From Solobacterium sp. (GTDB taxonomy: Bacteria > Bacillota_I > Bacilli_A > Erysipelotrichales > Erysipelotrichaceae), in the NCBI GenBank assembly GCA_017543025.1, contig JAFYGX010000023.1, positions 1 to 30,559 of the forward strand: a stretch of 30,559 nucleotides of DNA, given 5' to 3'. Each line of letters begins with the position of its first letter. Positions within the stretch are counted from its first letter, which is position 1. Positions 18,249 through 26,155 of this stretch are shown piece after piece. The position numbers were made by a program, and so were the translations under genes. Below the pieces are notes generated by a model, which saw only the letters and a list, made by a program, of their open reading frames with translations, was not told the DNA's origin and ran no database searches.

Positions 18249-18643
18249 TGCATGTCCTCCGCTTCAAACGCCATCGGCAGAAGCTGCCGGATCGTTGTTT
18301 CAATTGTTTCTGATTCATTCGCCAGTATAATCGGCATATCTTTTTCCGCCATCTCCGCAAGCATCTGCCGGCAGATGCCGCACGGCCCTGCTATGGTACG
18401 GCCTTTTGATACAACCGCCATAGCCTTCAGATCACTCTTCCGATAGCCGCGGCTGTAGGCACTGACCAGTGCAGAGCGTTCCGCACAGATACCGGCCGGA
18501 TAAGAAGCATTCTCAATATTCGTTCCATGCACGATACTGCCGTCTTTCATCAGAATCGCCGCACCAACAGGATAATTCGAGTAAGGAGAATAAGAATGAT
18601 TTAATGCAAGAAACGCTTCGTGAATCAGTTCTTCCTTTTCCAT
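18245..18643 (-). CDS. cdd: cytidine deaminase
   Basis: It deaminates cytidine and deoxycytidine to uridine and deoxyuridine in pyrimidine salvage. The 132-residue size is that of the homotetrameric form. The zinc site is complete: Cys53 and catalytic Glu55 in GICAERSAL, and Cys88 and Cys91 in GPCGICRQ. SPYSNYPVGAA is the usual substrate-binding N-terminus and IENASYP holds the ribose-binding residues. It lies between dgkA (9-nt gap) and era (4-nt overlap), its classical place in Firmicutes. Confidence 0.95.
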   Translation of the reverse strand: MEKEELIHEAFLALNHSYSPYSNYPVGAAILMKDGSIVHGTNIENASYPAGICAERSALVSAYSRGYRKSDLKAMAVVSKGRTIAGPCGICRQMLAEMAEKDMPIILANESETIETTIRQLLPMAFEAEDMQ

Positions 18644-18652
18644 AAGTCCCCC

Positions 18653-18991
18653 TCAATGCAGATGATGTCCCAGAATCATCAAAGCAATTGTCAGTGCGCA
18701 TAATGAAGATGCCAGAACCGCTCCCGCTGCGATATCCTTGATTACGCGAATCCTGTCATCCTTCCGGATCGTAAGATAATTGCAGATAAACTCAATTGCT
18801 GTATTGAGGTATTCTGCAGTAATCACCATTCCGATGCATATCAGAACCGCAATCCATTCCATATAGGTCAGTTTCAGTATCAGTCCTGCAATTATCGCTC
18901 CGGCTCCAAGCACATACTGCGTGAGGATGGAACGATGTCTCAGTCCGTTCAGCAGACCGGAAAAAGCCGGTTCAAATTTTTTCCGGATCAT
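18653..18991 (-). CDS. dgkA: undecaprenol/diacylglycerol kinase, DgkA family
   Basis: This is a small integral membrane kinase. Gram-positive members phosphorylate undecaprenol to feed the lipid carrier of wall synthesis. The 112 residues have three hydrophobic segments (about 26-42, 45-62 and 90-107) and the signature AEYLNTAIE (60-67) with the catalytic Glu region. The cytoplasmic loop is YLTIRKDDRIRVIKDIAAGAV. The N-terminal motif that is usually E-x-N-F-R reads RSILTQ, so the conserved Glu and Arg are not obvious. It may belong to a divergent branch, so the substrate is inferred from the neighbourhood. It overlaps the ybeY stop by 4 nt. Confidence 0.87.
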   Translation of the reverse strand: MIRKKFEPAFSGLLNGLRHRSILTQYVLGAGAIIAGLILKLTYMEWIAVLICIGMVITAEYLNTAIEFICNYLTIRKDDRIRVIKDIAAGAVLASSLCALTIALMILGHHLH

Positions 18992-19446
18992 ATGTCTCTC
19001 CCGATTACCGGATCAAGAATCTCATCCTGCAGCGCAAACATCTCTTTTTCTTCTTCCGGATTCATATGATCATATCCAAGACAATGCAGAAGACCATGCG
19101 TAAACAGAAAGCACATCTCCCGCTCATAGGAATGTCCGTATTCGTTCGCCTGTCTGCGCGCGTAGTCAATATTTATGAAAAGATCTCCGAGATCCAGAAG
19201 CTCTTCCTCCGACTCAAATCCGCTGCGTTCATCTCCCGCCGCAAAGCTGATCACATCCGTCGGACGATCAATGCCGCGATAATCTCGATTGATCTGATGA
19301 ATCGCCCTTGAGCGCACAAAAGTCACAGAGATCGTATGATTCTCCGGCAGCTTCAGAATCTGCTCCGTACGCGCTGCAATTGTGCGGAAACGGGCGGTAA
19401 TCGCTTCCGGATCCTGATTTGTTCTGTTGTATACCGTAATTTCCAT
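18988..19446 (-). CDS. ybeY: endoribonuclease YbeY
   Basis: YbeY is a zinc-dependent RNase that takes part in 16S rRNA 3' maturation and ribosome quality control. The 152 residues carry the metal-binding signature HGLLHCLGYDH with three His near residue 118, and the conserved DVISFA region (TDVISFAAGD). It heads ybeY-dgkA-cdd-era-recO. No Shine-Dalgarno sequence precedes the ATG. Instead TATAAT on the minus strand ends only 8 nt before it, suggesting a leaderless transcript. In many Firmicutes phoH precedes ybeY directly; here an alaX-type gene stands between them on the other strand. Confidence 0.94.
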   Translation of the reverse strand: MEITVYNRTNQDPEAITARFRTIAARTEQILKLPENHTISVTFVRSRAIHQINRDYRGIDRPTDVISFAAGDERSGFESEEELLDLGDLFINIDYARRQANEYGHSYEREMCFLFTHGLLHCLGYDHMNPEEEKEMFALQDEILDPVIGRDI

Positions 19447-19454
19447 GTGGTCTT

Positions 19455-19483
19455 ATTATAGCGCATCCGTCTGTATTTACGAA
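19455..19483 (-). promoter_or_regulatory. promoter of the ybeY operon, probably leaderless
   Basis: TATAAT (19460-19455 on the minus strand) is preceded by TTCGTA at 17-nt spacing. The -10 box ends 8 nt before the ybeY ATG, so transcription should start at or next to the A of the start codon. Confidence 0.6.
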
Positions 19484-19529
19484 CGGATCCTGAAGCCAAA
19501 TCTGCCGGCAGAACCGATGCTTTTTCCCT

Positions 19530-19535
19530 TATAAT
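19530..19535 (+). promoter_or_regulatory. -10 box of the alaX-type gene, probably leaderless
   Basis: TATAAT ends 7 nt before the ATG at 19543. The intervening AACGGGT holds no ribosome binding site. No good -35 is visible at 16-18 nt. Confidence 0.5.
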
Positions 19536-19542
19536 AACGGGT

Positions 19543-20712
19543 ATGAGCGAACTGAATGAACTGTATGACCGGGATGCATATCTGCGTGAATTTGATGCAC
19601 GCGTCATTTCCTGCACACCCGGCAGAAAAGGATATGAAGTGATCCTTTCCGAAACCGCCTTTTATCCGGAAGGCGGCGGACAGCCGGGAGATACCGGCAT
19701 ATTGAACGGAATACCGGTGACGGATACCAGAAAGAAAAACGGAACCGTCATACACCTGACTGACTCCCCTCTGCAGGAGAATACTCCCGTGCACGGGAAA
19801 ATCAACTGGGAGAGACGATTCGACCATATGCAGCAGCATTCCGGAGAGCACATTTTCTCCGGATTGATTCATCACTTCTTCGGCTATGAGAACATCGGAT
19901 TTCATCTCGGTGATGAAACGGTCACTCTGGATTTTTCCGGTACACTTTCCCGAGAGGATCTTTCAATGATTGAACTGCGTGCAAATGAGATCATCTGGTC
20001 CGATATTGAGACCGAGATTACTTTTCCTTCCGAAGAAGAACTCGCCTCTCTTTCATACCGGTCAAAAAAAGAACTACACGGTATGGTCCGCATCGTAACA
20101 TTTCCCGGTGCTGACCGGTGTGCGTGCTGCGGAACACATGTACGTCGCAGCGGTGAAATCGGCCTGATCAAAGTGCTCTCTTCCCAGAACCGGAAGTCCG
20201 GTACCCGGACGGAAATCGTATGCGGTAAACGCGCGCTGAAGTATATCTGTGCCGTCTATGAGGAAAACGAGAAGATTTCTCACCTGCTCTCCGCTCCGCG
20301 CAGAGAAACCTCCGTTTCCGTAGAGCGTGCAGTAAATGAGCTCGGTGTTCTGCAGGGAGAAAAACACCAGGCACAACTCGCCTGTCTTGAAGCACGGAAA
20401 CAGGAACTGAACGATGGAGAGCCCCTTGCCGTCATTTTTACTGATCCGATCGACAGCAGGGATCTGAGGACGTTTATCAGTCAGACTGCTGAAGAGAAAC
20501 AGATCGGCATCTGCGCCGGATTCAGTGGAACGGAAGGCTCCTATCAATACGCAATTCTGTCTTCCGTGTATGACCTCCGGCCGTTATGCAGAGCACTGAA
20601 CCAGCAGTTCAGCGGTAAGGGAGGAGGACCGAAAGAGATGGTACAGGGATCCCTTAACGGTCAGCCGGATGCGATCCGTTCCTTTCTTGAATCGTACATC
20701 AGTCAGCAGTAA
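19543..20712 (+). CDS. alanyl-tRNA editing protein, AlaX type with DHHA1 domain
   Basis: It is predicted to hydrolyse mischarged Ser- or Gly-tRNA(Ala) in trans. The 389 residues have the AlaRS-like OB segment FYPEGGGQPGDTG (about 40-52) and an editing core with zinc ligands QQHSGEH (His99, His103) and CCGTH (Cys195, His199). A coiled segment (about 235-290) follows, then a C-terminal DHHA1-like domain with GKGGG near 358-362. This is the long AlaX form, lacking the aminoacylation domain. No other methionine start fits in frame near the N-terminus. It is encoded between phoH and ybeY on the opposite strand and ends in a shared bidirectional terminator, so it forms its own transcription unit. 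Confidence 0.92.
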   Translation: MSELNELYDRDAYLREFDARVISCTPGRKGYEVILSETAFYPEGGGQPGDTGILNGIPVTDTRKKNGTVIHLTDSPLQENTPVHGKINWERRFDHMQQHSGEHIFSGLIHHFFGYENIGFHLGDETVTLDFSGTLSREDLSMIELRANEIIWSDIETEITFPSEEELASLSYRSKKELHGMVRIVTFPGADRCACCGTHVRRSGEIGLIKVLSSQNRKSGTRTEIVCGKRALKYICAVYEENEKISHLLSAPRRETSVSVERAVNELGVLQGEKHQAQLACLEARKQELNDGEPLAVIFTDPIDSRDLRTFISQTAEEKQIGICAGFSGTEGSYQYAILSSVYDLRPLCRALNQQFSGKGGGPKEMVQGSLNGQPDAIRSFLESYISQQ

Positions 20713-20714
20713 AT

Positions 20715-20739
20715 AAAGCCATCCGCAGATGGCTTTTTT
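20715..20739 (+). terminator. bidirectional terminator between the alaX-type gene and phoH
   Basis: AAAGCCATC pairs with GATGGCTTT across a CGCA loop and is followed by TTT on the plus strand. The minus strand also reads a stem followed by TTT after the phoH stop at 20746. Confidence 0.87.
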
Positions 20740-20745
20740 ACCGGT

Positions 20746-21708
20746 TTATCGATTGGCTTCCGTATAGCGTTCAACAATCTTCTGAACAAGCGGATGCCGC
20801 ACGACATCATCGCTGCTCAGTTCAACAATCGAGATCTCATCAATTCCCCGAAGCAATCCGGCGGCCTGAATCAGTCCGCTTTCCTCTCCTTTTCTGAGAT
20901 CAATCTGAGATGCATCTCCTGTAATGACCATACGGGAATGAAAACCCAGACGGGTCAGAAACATTTTCATCTGTGAGCCTGTCGTATTCTGCGCTTCATC
21001 CAGAATCACAAAACTGTCATCCAGCGTACGTCCGCGCATATATGCTAGCGGAGCGATTTCAATTGTCCCGCGTTCCAGAAGCGTTTCGGTTTTCTCCACT
21101 CCGAGCATATCATGCAGCGCATCATAAAGCGGCGTCAGATAAGGATCTACCTTTTCTTTCATATCACCCGGAAGAAACCCCAGATTTTCACCAGCTTCCA
21201 CTGCCGGACGCGTGAGTACGATCCGTTTCACATTTCCTTTTTTCAGTTCTGATACCGCCTTGATCACCGCAAGAAAGGTTTTTCCTGTTCCGGCCGGACC
21301 GATCGCAAATACAATGGAACTGCTTTCCATCGCACTGACAAATTCATACTGCCCTGCAGTCTTTGGCGCAATCGCTTTACCGGTCAGTGTTCTTCCGATC
21401 ACCTCCTGACTGTACTTGTTAAGGCTGAGCGGTTCATTCTTCGTAACAAGTCTGCATGCATAAATTACATCCTGCTCCGAAACAGTCTGATTCTTTTTCG
21501 CAACTTCATAAAGCGCAGAAAGAATATCCTGAAGCTGAAGGTATGTATCATCTCCGCAGTCGTGAATTGTAAATGTGTTGTCCCGGAACGTAATGATCTT
21601 CCCGAAACACTCTTCCAGAACCCGAAGATTCCTGTCCTCTGTGCCGGCCAGATTCATTGCCTGAACACCAGTCATATCATCAAATGTGATTGTTCTTGTT
21701 AGTTCCAA
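20746..21708 (-). CDS. phoH: PhoH-like ATPase (PhoH1/YbeZ type)
   Basis: This is a cytosolic P-loop NTPase of the PhoH family, linked to RNA metabolism and usually paired with ybeY. Walker A is GPAGTGKTF and Walker B is VILDEAQNTT, followed by GSQMKMFLTRLG and the sensor-like MVITGDASQIDL. An N-terminal RNA-binding-like segment precedes the core. I chose the TTG at 21708 (320 residues), which has AAGGGGGA 7-8 nt upstream. The longer frame to 21768 would read through the promoter and the rpsU terminator and adds a 20-residue tail foreign to the family. Transcription probably starts near TACAAT on the minus strand around 21735-21741, just beyond that terminator. Confidence 0.92.
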   Translation of the reverse strand: MELTRTITFDDMTGVQAMNLAGTEDRNLRVLEECFGKIITFRDNTFTIHDCGDDTYLQLQDILSALYEVAKKNQTVSEQDVIYACRLVTKNEPLSLNKYSQEVIGRTLTGKAIAPKTAGQYEFVSAMESSSIVFAIGPAGTGKTFLAVIKAVSELKKGNVKRIVLTRPAVEAGENLGFLPGDMKEKVDPYLTPLYDALHDMLGVEKTETLLERGTIEIAPLAYMRGRTLDDSFVILDEAQNTTGSQMKMFLTRLGFHSRMVITGDASQIDLRKGEESGLIQAAGLLRGIDEISIVELSSDDVVRHPLVQKIVERYTEANR

Positions 21709-21766
21709 CGAAATTCCCCCTTCATTCGTTAACAGTATTGTACAAAAATACAACCGAAGCCTGTAC

Positions 21767-21794
21767 AAAAAAGAAGTCCGCAGACTTCTTTTTT
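21767..21794 (-). terminator. intrinsic terminator of rpsU
   Basis: A perfect 12-bp stem (AAAAAAGAAGTC with GACTTCTTTTTT) closes a CGCA loop. It starts 6 nt after the rpsU stop on the minus strand, and the T run is part of the stem. phoH therefore needs its own promoter. Confidence 0.9.
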
Positions 21795-21799
21795 ATGCA

Positions 21800-21982
21800 T
21801 TACTTACCGCGGCGGCGCGCTTTGCGAGCTGCTTCACTCTTGAGCTTGCGCTTGACACCCGGCTTAACGTAATACTCTCTTTTCCGTGCTTCAGCCAGCG
21901 TTCCGCTGCGGGAGACCTGACGCTTGAAGCGACGCAGTGCATCGTCAAGATTTTCATTTTCTTTGACTACTACTCTCGGCAT
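21800..21982 (-). CDS. rpsU: 30S ribosomal protein S21
   Basis: S21 is a small basic protein of the 30S platform near the anti-Shine-Dalgarno end of 16S rRNA. The 60 residues start [20 protein letters not shown] and end in the basic tail RRRGK, all typical. ATG follows AAGGGGGG. It has its own promoter (22017-22045) and terminator, so it is expressed apart from the deoC operon upstream and phoH downstream. Confidence 0.97.
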   Translation of the reverse strand: MPRVVVKENENLDDALRRFKRQVSRSGTLAEARKREYYVKPGVKRKLKSEAARKARRRGK

Positions 21983-22016
21983 TCATATCCCCCCTTTCTG
22001 AGTTGACAACATCAAG

Positions 22017-22045
22017 ATACTACCAGACAAATGGATTTTTTGCAA
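22017..22045 (-). promoter_or_regulatory. rpsU promoter
   Basis: On the minus strand TTGCAA (22045-22040), a 17-nt spacer and TAGTAT (22022-22017) lie about 35 nt before the start codon. TGG just before the -10 resembles an extended -10 element. Confidence 0.75.
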
Positions 22046-22078
22046 TAGAAACATGAACGTTAAATCAGCTTCCCTGGT

Positions 22079-22726
22079 TCAGCTCAGTTTTCCGACAATT
22101 GCAGCACCGCTGCTTGTACCGATCCGATCAGCACCGGCTTGAATCATTTCGCGGAAACGCTCGGGTGTCCGGATTCCGCCGCTGGCTTTTACTCCCATTG
22201 CAGCGCCGACAGTTTTTTTCATCAGCGCAACATCTTCCGCTCGTGCGCCGCCCGTTGAAAACCCGGTCGAAGTTTTCACAAAATCCGCCCCAGCTTCCTT
22301 TGCCAGCCTGCAGGCGCATACGATTTCTTCTTCTGTAAGCAGACAGGTTTCAAGTATCACTTTCAGCACACATTCGCCGATCGCTTCTTTCACCTTTTTT
22401 ATTTCAGAACGTACCTCATCCCTATTCCCGTCCTTCAGCTTGCCGATATTCAGAACCATATCGATCTCCTGCGCGCCATTGCGCACCGCATCGCGGGCTT
22501 CAAATACTTTCGTTTCACAGGTCGAAGCGCCAAGCGGAAAGCCGACCACACAGCATATCTTCACACCGGTCTGCTTCAGTTCCTCTGCCGCTGTACTTAC
22601 CCGGGATGGGTTTACGCAGACACTGTGAAAGTGATATTCCTTCGCTTCCCGGCAGAGCCTGATGATATCCTCAACGCCCGCATCCGGTTTCAGAAGCGTA
22701 TGATCGATATAATCTGCCGCATTCAT
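22079..22726 (-). CDS. deoC: deoxyribose-phosphate aldolase
   Basis: DeoC cleaves 2-deoxyribose 5-phosphate to glyceraldehyde 3-phosphate and acetaldehyde in deoxynucleoside catabolism. The 215 residues form a class I aldolase TIM barrel. The Schiff-base lysine is Lys151 in DFVKTSTGF, with the partner Lys in [10 protein letters not shown] and Asp89 in EIDMVLNIG. It starts in the murE stop (4-nt overlap), so it is the last gene of the CNNM-rsmE-mtaB-murE-deoC operon. It shares nucleoside salvage with cdd at 18245-18643 but is not in that operon. Confidence 0.96.
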   Translation of the reverse strand: MNAADYIDHTLLKPDAGVEDIIRLCREAKEYHFHSVCVNPSRVSTAAEELKQTGVKICCVVGFPLGASTCETKVFEARDAVRNGAQEIDMVLNIGKLKDGNRDEVRSEIKKVKEAIGECVLKVILETCLLTEEEIVCACRLAKEAGADFVKTSTGFSTGGARAEDVALMKKTVGAAMGVKASGGIRTPERFREMIQAGADRIGTSSGAAIVGKLS

Positions 22727-24183
22727 TTTCCGTCCTCCAGCATGTCGAAATAGAACTGCTTGATGCAGTGTCGGGCGATCACATCATCCCCGTCATACGG
22801 TTCTCTGCCGTACTCCCGGTAGATAAACCGTTCATCGCCTTTTCCCATAATCAGAATCGTATCGTTTTTCGAACACATCTCCACAGCCTGACGGATCGCA
22901 TTATAACGATCTTCGATAATCACATACGGTGTTTTATGGATTCCCTTCGATATTTCTTCGGCAATTTCCACTGGCTTTTCATCCCGCGGGTCATCCTCCG
23001 TGAGAATGATCATATCCGCAAACCGATCCAGTATTTCTCCGAAAATCGGCCGCTTGGCCGTATCCCGTTTTCCGGCCGACCCGGTGATGGCAATAATCCG
23101 GTTATCCTTCGGTGTAATGGCACTGGCATACTGACAGAGTTTCTCGATACCATCCGGCGTATGGGCAAAGTCAACAATGACGTTAAACGGCTGCCCGATA
23201 TCAATTCGCTGCATCCGTCCTTCGATCTGCGTCACGTGTTTCAGCTCCGGCAGCATCATCGTCATGGAGACTCCGTTCACATTCAGCGCAGCGATCGACG
23301 CAAGCAGATTGTACAGATTGAATTTCGCAACAAGATTGGTTTCAATCTCATATTCCATATTGTTGCAGCGAAGCGTGAAGATTGTCCGATCACGCTTCAG
23401 CGTATAATTAATGATCTGATAATCCGCTTTATTCTCAATTCCGTATGTCACTACTCTGCATGGACAGTCTGCGACAATTTTCCGCCCGTAAGGATCATCA
23501 ACATTTGTGATCGCGACTGCATCCTTTTTCAGATGATCAAACAGTTTCTTCTTCGCCTGAAAGTAATTCTCCATCGTGCCATGATAGTCCAGATGATCAT
23601 GCGTAAGATTCGTGAAGATCGCTGTATCAAAATCGATCGCATCCACTCTTCCCTGTTCAATTCCGATTGAAGAGGCTTCCAGCGCACATGCTTCGATTCC
23701 GGCATCGACCATATCGCGGAGTATGCCATGCAGATCATCGATATCCGGCGTCGTAAGCAGCGGAGGAAGCTTTACGTTTCCGTATTCGATCGCAATCGTT
23801 CCGATGTATCCGGTCGGACGGAAATGATTCAGCACATCTCTGATCACACATGAGATCGTGCTTTTTCCATTCGTTCCGGTTACTCCGAACATCAGCAGCT
23901 TATGGCTCGGATACCCGTAAAACGCATCTGCAACCCGGTTATAGACCTGATTGACATCCTTCACTTTGATATAGGTGATGTCCGGATTCTTTTCCTCCAG
24001 AGGCTCTGAATGAACGATAACTTTCGCACCGTTTTCAATTGCCTGTGACACGAACCGATGTCCGTCAAACATCATTCCTTTTTCACAGAAAAAAATGGAG
24101 TCCGGTCTTTTTTTCCGGCTGTCAGCCATCAGACTGCGTATTTCAATATCTCCAACCTGATCAAATAATTCACTCAGTTTCAT
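22723..24183 (-). CDS. murE: UDP-N-acetylmuramyl-tripeptide synthetase MurE
   Basis: MurE adds the third amino acid to UDP-MurNAc-L-Ala-D-Glu in peptidoglycan synthesis in the cytosol. The 486 residues show the Mur ligase ATP loop [10 protein letters not shown] (100-109), the central domain with [14 protein letters not shown] (194-207) and the C-terminal [12 protein letters not shown]. The substrate-selecting motif is DDPR at 397-400. Diaminopimelate-adding enzymes normally have DNPR, and DDPR occurs in Thermotoga MurE, which adds lysine, so a lysine-type wall is plausible but unproven. The gene lies outside a mur/dcw cluster, overlapping mtaB and deoC by 4 nt each. Confidence 0.94.
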   Translation of the reverse strand: MKLSELFDQVGDIEIRSLMADSRKKRPDSIFFCEKGMMFDGHRFVSQAIENGAKVIVHSEPLEEKNPDITYIKVKDVNQVYNRVADAFYGYPSHKLLMFGVTGTNGKSTISCVIRDVLNHFRPTGYIGTIAIEYGNVKLPPLLTTPDIDDLHGILRDMVDAGIEACALEASSIGIEQGRVDAIDFDTAIFTNLTHDHLDYHGTMENYFQAKKKLFDHLKKDAVAITNVDDPYGRKIVADCPCRVVTYGIENKADYQIINYTLKRDRTIFTLRCNNMEYEIETNLVAKFNLYNLLASIAALNVNGVSMTMMLPELKHVTQIEGRMQRIDIGQPFNVIVDFAHTPDGIEKLCQYASAITPKDNRIIAITGSAGKRDTAKRPIFGEILDRFADMIILTEDDPRDEKPVEIAEEISKGIHKTPYVIIEDRYNAIRQAVEMCSKNDTILIMGKGDERFIYREYGREPYDGDDVIARHCIKQFYFDMLEDGK

Positions 24184-25448
24184 GCGCTTTCTCTTTCCCC
24201 GGCATAGACAATGCCGTCTTTCACTTCGGTTATCACTGCATGTATCAGTTCTCCCTGCCGGTATGATCCGGCAAGCGTCACATTCAGATATTCTCCGGTA
24301 TACCCGCTGTGTTCCGTTTCCATCAGCACCTGCACATCCCTGCCGATCATGGACTTCGCATATGCTTCATAATATGCTTCAGAACGCTTCAGACATACCG
24401 CTGCCCGCTGTTTCCGGATCTCCGGTGCTACCTGTCCATCCATTTCCTCCGCTGCCGTTCCTTTGCGTACGCTGAAGGGAAAAACATGCAGAAATGAGAA
24501 CCGGCATCGATCGAGAAATGACAGTGTTTCCGCGAACCGTTCATCTGTTTCACCCGGAAATCCGGTCATGAGGTCGGCAGATACAGAAACATCGGGAACA
24601 TAGGAACGGATTTCTTCCAGCTTGCGGTAATATTCGTCAGCTGTATACGGTCTTCCCATCCGCTTCAGCACAGCATCTGAACCAGACTGCAGCGGAATAT
24701 GAAGATGCTTTGCAATCCGCGGTTCCCGGCAGAACAGATCGACAAATTCATCGCTCAGTTCCGTAACCTCGATTGAAGAGATACGGATCCGCGGCAGATC
24801 GCTCACTTCTGAAAGAATCCGTTTCAGAAGGTCCGTCAATGTCATATGGTATTCCCTGCCATACCTTCCGGTATGAATCCCGGCAAGTACGAGTTCCTTA
24901 TGATAACGGGATAATTTCCGGACTTCCGCAATCACCTGATCCGGGTCCATGGACCGTTCATGTCCTCTTGCGAACGGAATCACACAATAGGCACAGTACT
25001 GATCACAGCCGTCCTGAATCCGAAGAAATGCTCTTGTCCGCTGTGAAAACGAATCCAGCGGAAGCGGTTCAAAACAGACATTCTTCAGATTACCGACATC
25101 CCTTACCGAAACATGATCGTTCAGATACCGGCTGATATACTCTCCGAGATACTGTTTATGTGCGGTTCCGATCAGGATATCCGCTTCCTTCAGTGCCTCC
25201 GGTTCAATCTGTGCGTAACAGCCTGCAACCGCTATCACAGCCTGCGGGTTTTTCCGCCTGGCACGATGAATCATCTTTCTGCTTTTCGCAGCAGCCGTAT
25301 TGGTCACAGCACAGGTAAATATCACAGTCACATCAGCTGGTTCCTTCCCGTCCGCACGCACCAGACCGGTACGTTCCAGCTGCTGACCAACCGCTTCCGT
25401 TTCAAACGCATTGACTTTGCAGCCAAGATTAATCAGTTCAAACTTCAT
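24180..25448 (-). CDS. mtaB: tRNA t6A37 methylthiotransferase MtaB
   Basis: MtaB is a radical SAM enzyme that adds a methylthio group to t6A at position 37 of ANN-decoding tRNAs. The 422 residues contain the N-terminal UPF0004 domain (MKFELINLGCKVNAFETE). The radical SAM core has DGCDQYCAYCVIPFARG for the catalytic cluster, with LTGFPGET-like sequence (MTGFPGETDERF) further on. A C-terminal TRAM-like RNA-binding domain (VQVLMETEHSGYTGEY onward) follows. ATG 25448 overlaps the rsmE stop as ATGA with GGGGGAG 8 nt upstream; a TTG at 25454 lies too close to that site. Confidence 0.94.
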   Translation of the reverse strand: MKFELINLGCKVNAFETEAVGQQLERTGLVRADGKEPADVTVIFTCAVTNTAAAKSRKMIHRARRKNPQAVIAVAGCYAQIEPEALKEADILIGTAHKQYLGEYISRYLNDHVSVRDVGNLKNVCFEPLPLDSFSQRTRAFLRIQDGCDQYCAYCVIPFARGHERSMDPDQVIAEVRKLSRYHKELVLAGIHTGRYGREYHMTLTDLLKRILSEVSDLPRIRISSIEVTELSDEFVDLFCREPRIAKHLHIPLQSGSDAVLKRMGRPYTADEYYRKLEEIRSYVPDVSVSADLMTGFPGETDERFAETLSFLDRCRFSFLHVFPFSVRKGTAAEEMDGQVAPEIRKQRAAVCLKRSEAYYEAYAKSMIGRDVQVLMETEHSGYTGEYLNVTLAGSYRQGELIHAVITEVKDGIVYAGERESA

Positions 25449-26155
25449 CCGCAAAGCTCCCCCACGACACTGCAGGCATACAGCGCTGCCGTCTCAGCCC
25501 GAAGAATCCGATTTCCCAGAGTCACCGGAATGAACCCCTGTTCTGAAAGGATACGGATCTCCTGTTCGCTGAACCCGCCTTCCGGCCCGATCACGATCGT
25601 AACAGATGAAGCAGGCAGCAGATCGTTCAGATGATCAGATTCACTGCCGGCTTTTTCATATGCCGCAAGATTCAGCTGTGACCGGAACCCGGCAAGATCC
25701 GAAAGTCTTACCGGAGGACAGACTTCCGGCACCCTGTTCCGTTTGCACTGTTCCGCTGCTTCAAGAACAATCGCACTGCGCCTCTGACTCTGCTTCTCAC
25801 TCCGTTCCTTTTTATCCTTCACAACACATCGCTCCGACTCAAACGGAACAATTTTCGATACTCCGAGTTCGGTTGCCTTCTGCAGCACAAACTCGAATTT
25901 TTCTCGGCGGATCAACGCCATGCACAGAATAACTGATGTGTTCAGTTCATTGATTTCTGTGTCCTTTGAAAGGATACGGGCGCACTTTCTGCCGCCTTCC
26001 TGAAATACTTCCGCAAAATAACCGATTCCGTCCGATACAAGACGCACAGTCTCATGATTCAGATGAAGGACATCAAATGCATGGTGCGCCTTGTCAGCTG
26101 CCAGTTCGATCGTATTGCCGGGAACCAGCGGACCATCCACAAAATACTCCTGCAT
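25445..26155 (-). CDS. rsmE: 16S rRNA (uracil(1498)-N3)-methyltransferase RsmE
   Basis: RsmE methylates N3 of U1498 in the decoding region of 16S rRNA. The 236 residues have an N-terminal PUA-like segment and a C-terminal SPOUT (trefoil-knot) domain with VIGPEGGFSEQEI and VTLGNRILRAETAALYA, the SAM-binding knot loops. The start codon overlaps the stop of the CNNM/CBS gene (TAATG). rsmE-mtaB adjacency is common in Firmicutes, although prmA is not upstream here. Confidence 0.95.
   Translation of the reverse strand: MQEYFVDGPLVPGNTIELAADKAHHAFDVLHLNHETVRLVSDGIGYFAEVFQEGGRKCARILSKDTEINELNTSVILCMALIRREKFEFVLQKATELGVSKIVPFESERCVVKDKKERSEKQSQRRSAIVLEAAEQCKRNRVPEVCPPVRLSDLAGFRSQLNLAAYEKAGSESDHLNDLLPASSVTIVIGPEGGFSEQEIRILSEQGFIPVTLGNRILRAETAALYACSVVGELCG

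Noticed and set aside
22768..23670. 300-codon plus-strand frame opposite murE
   Set aside because: It is a shadow of murE with no ribosome binding site and no motif.
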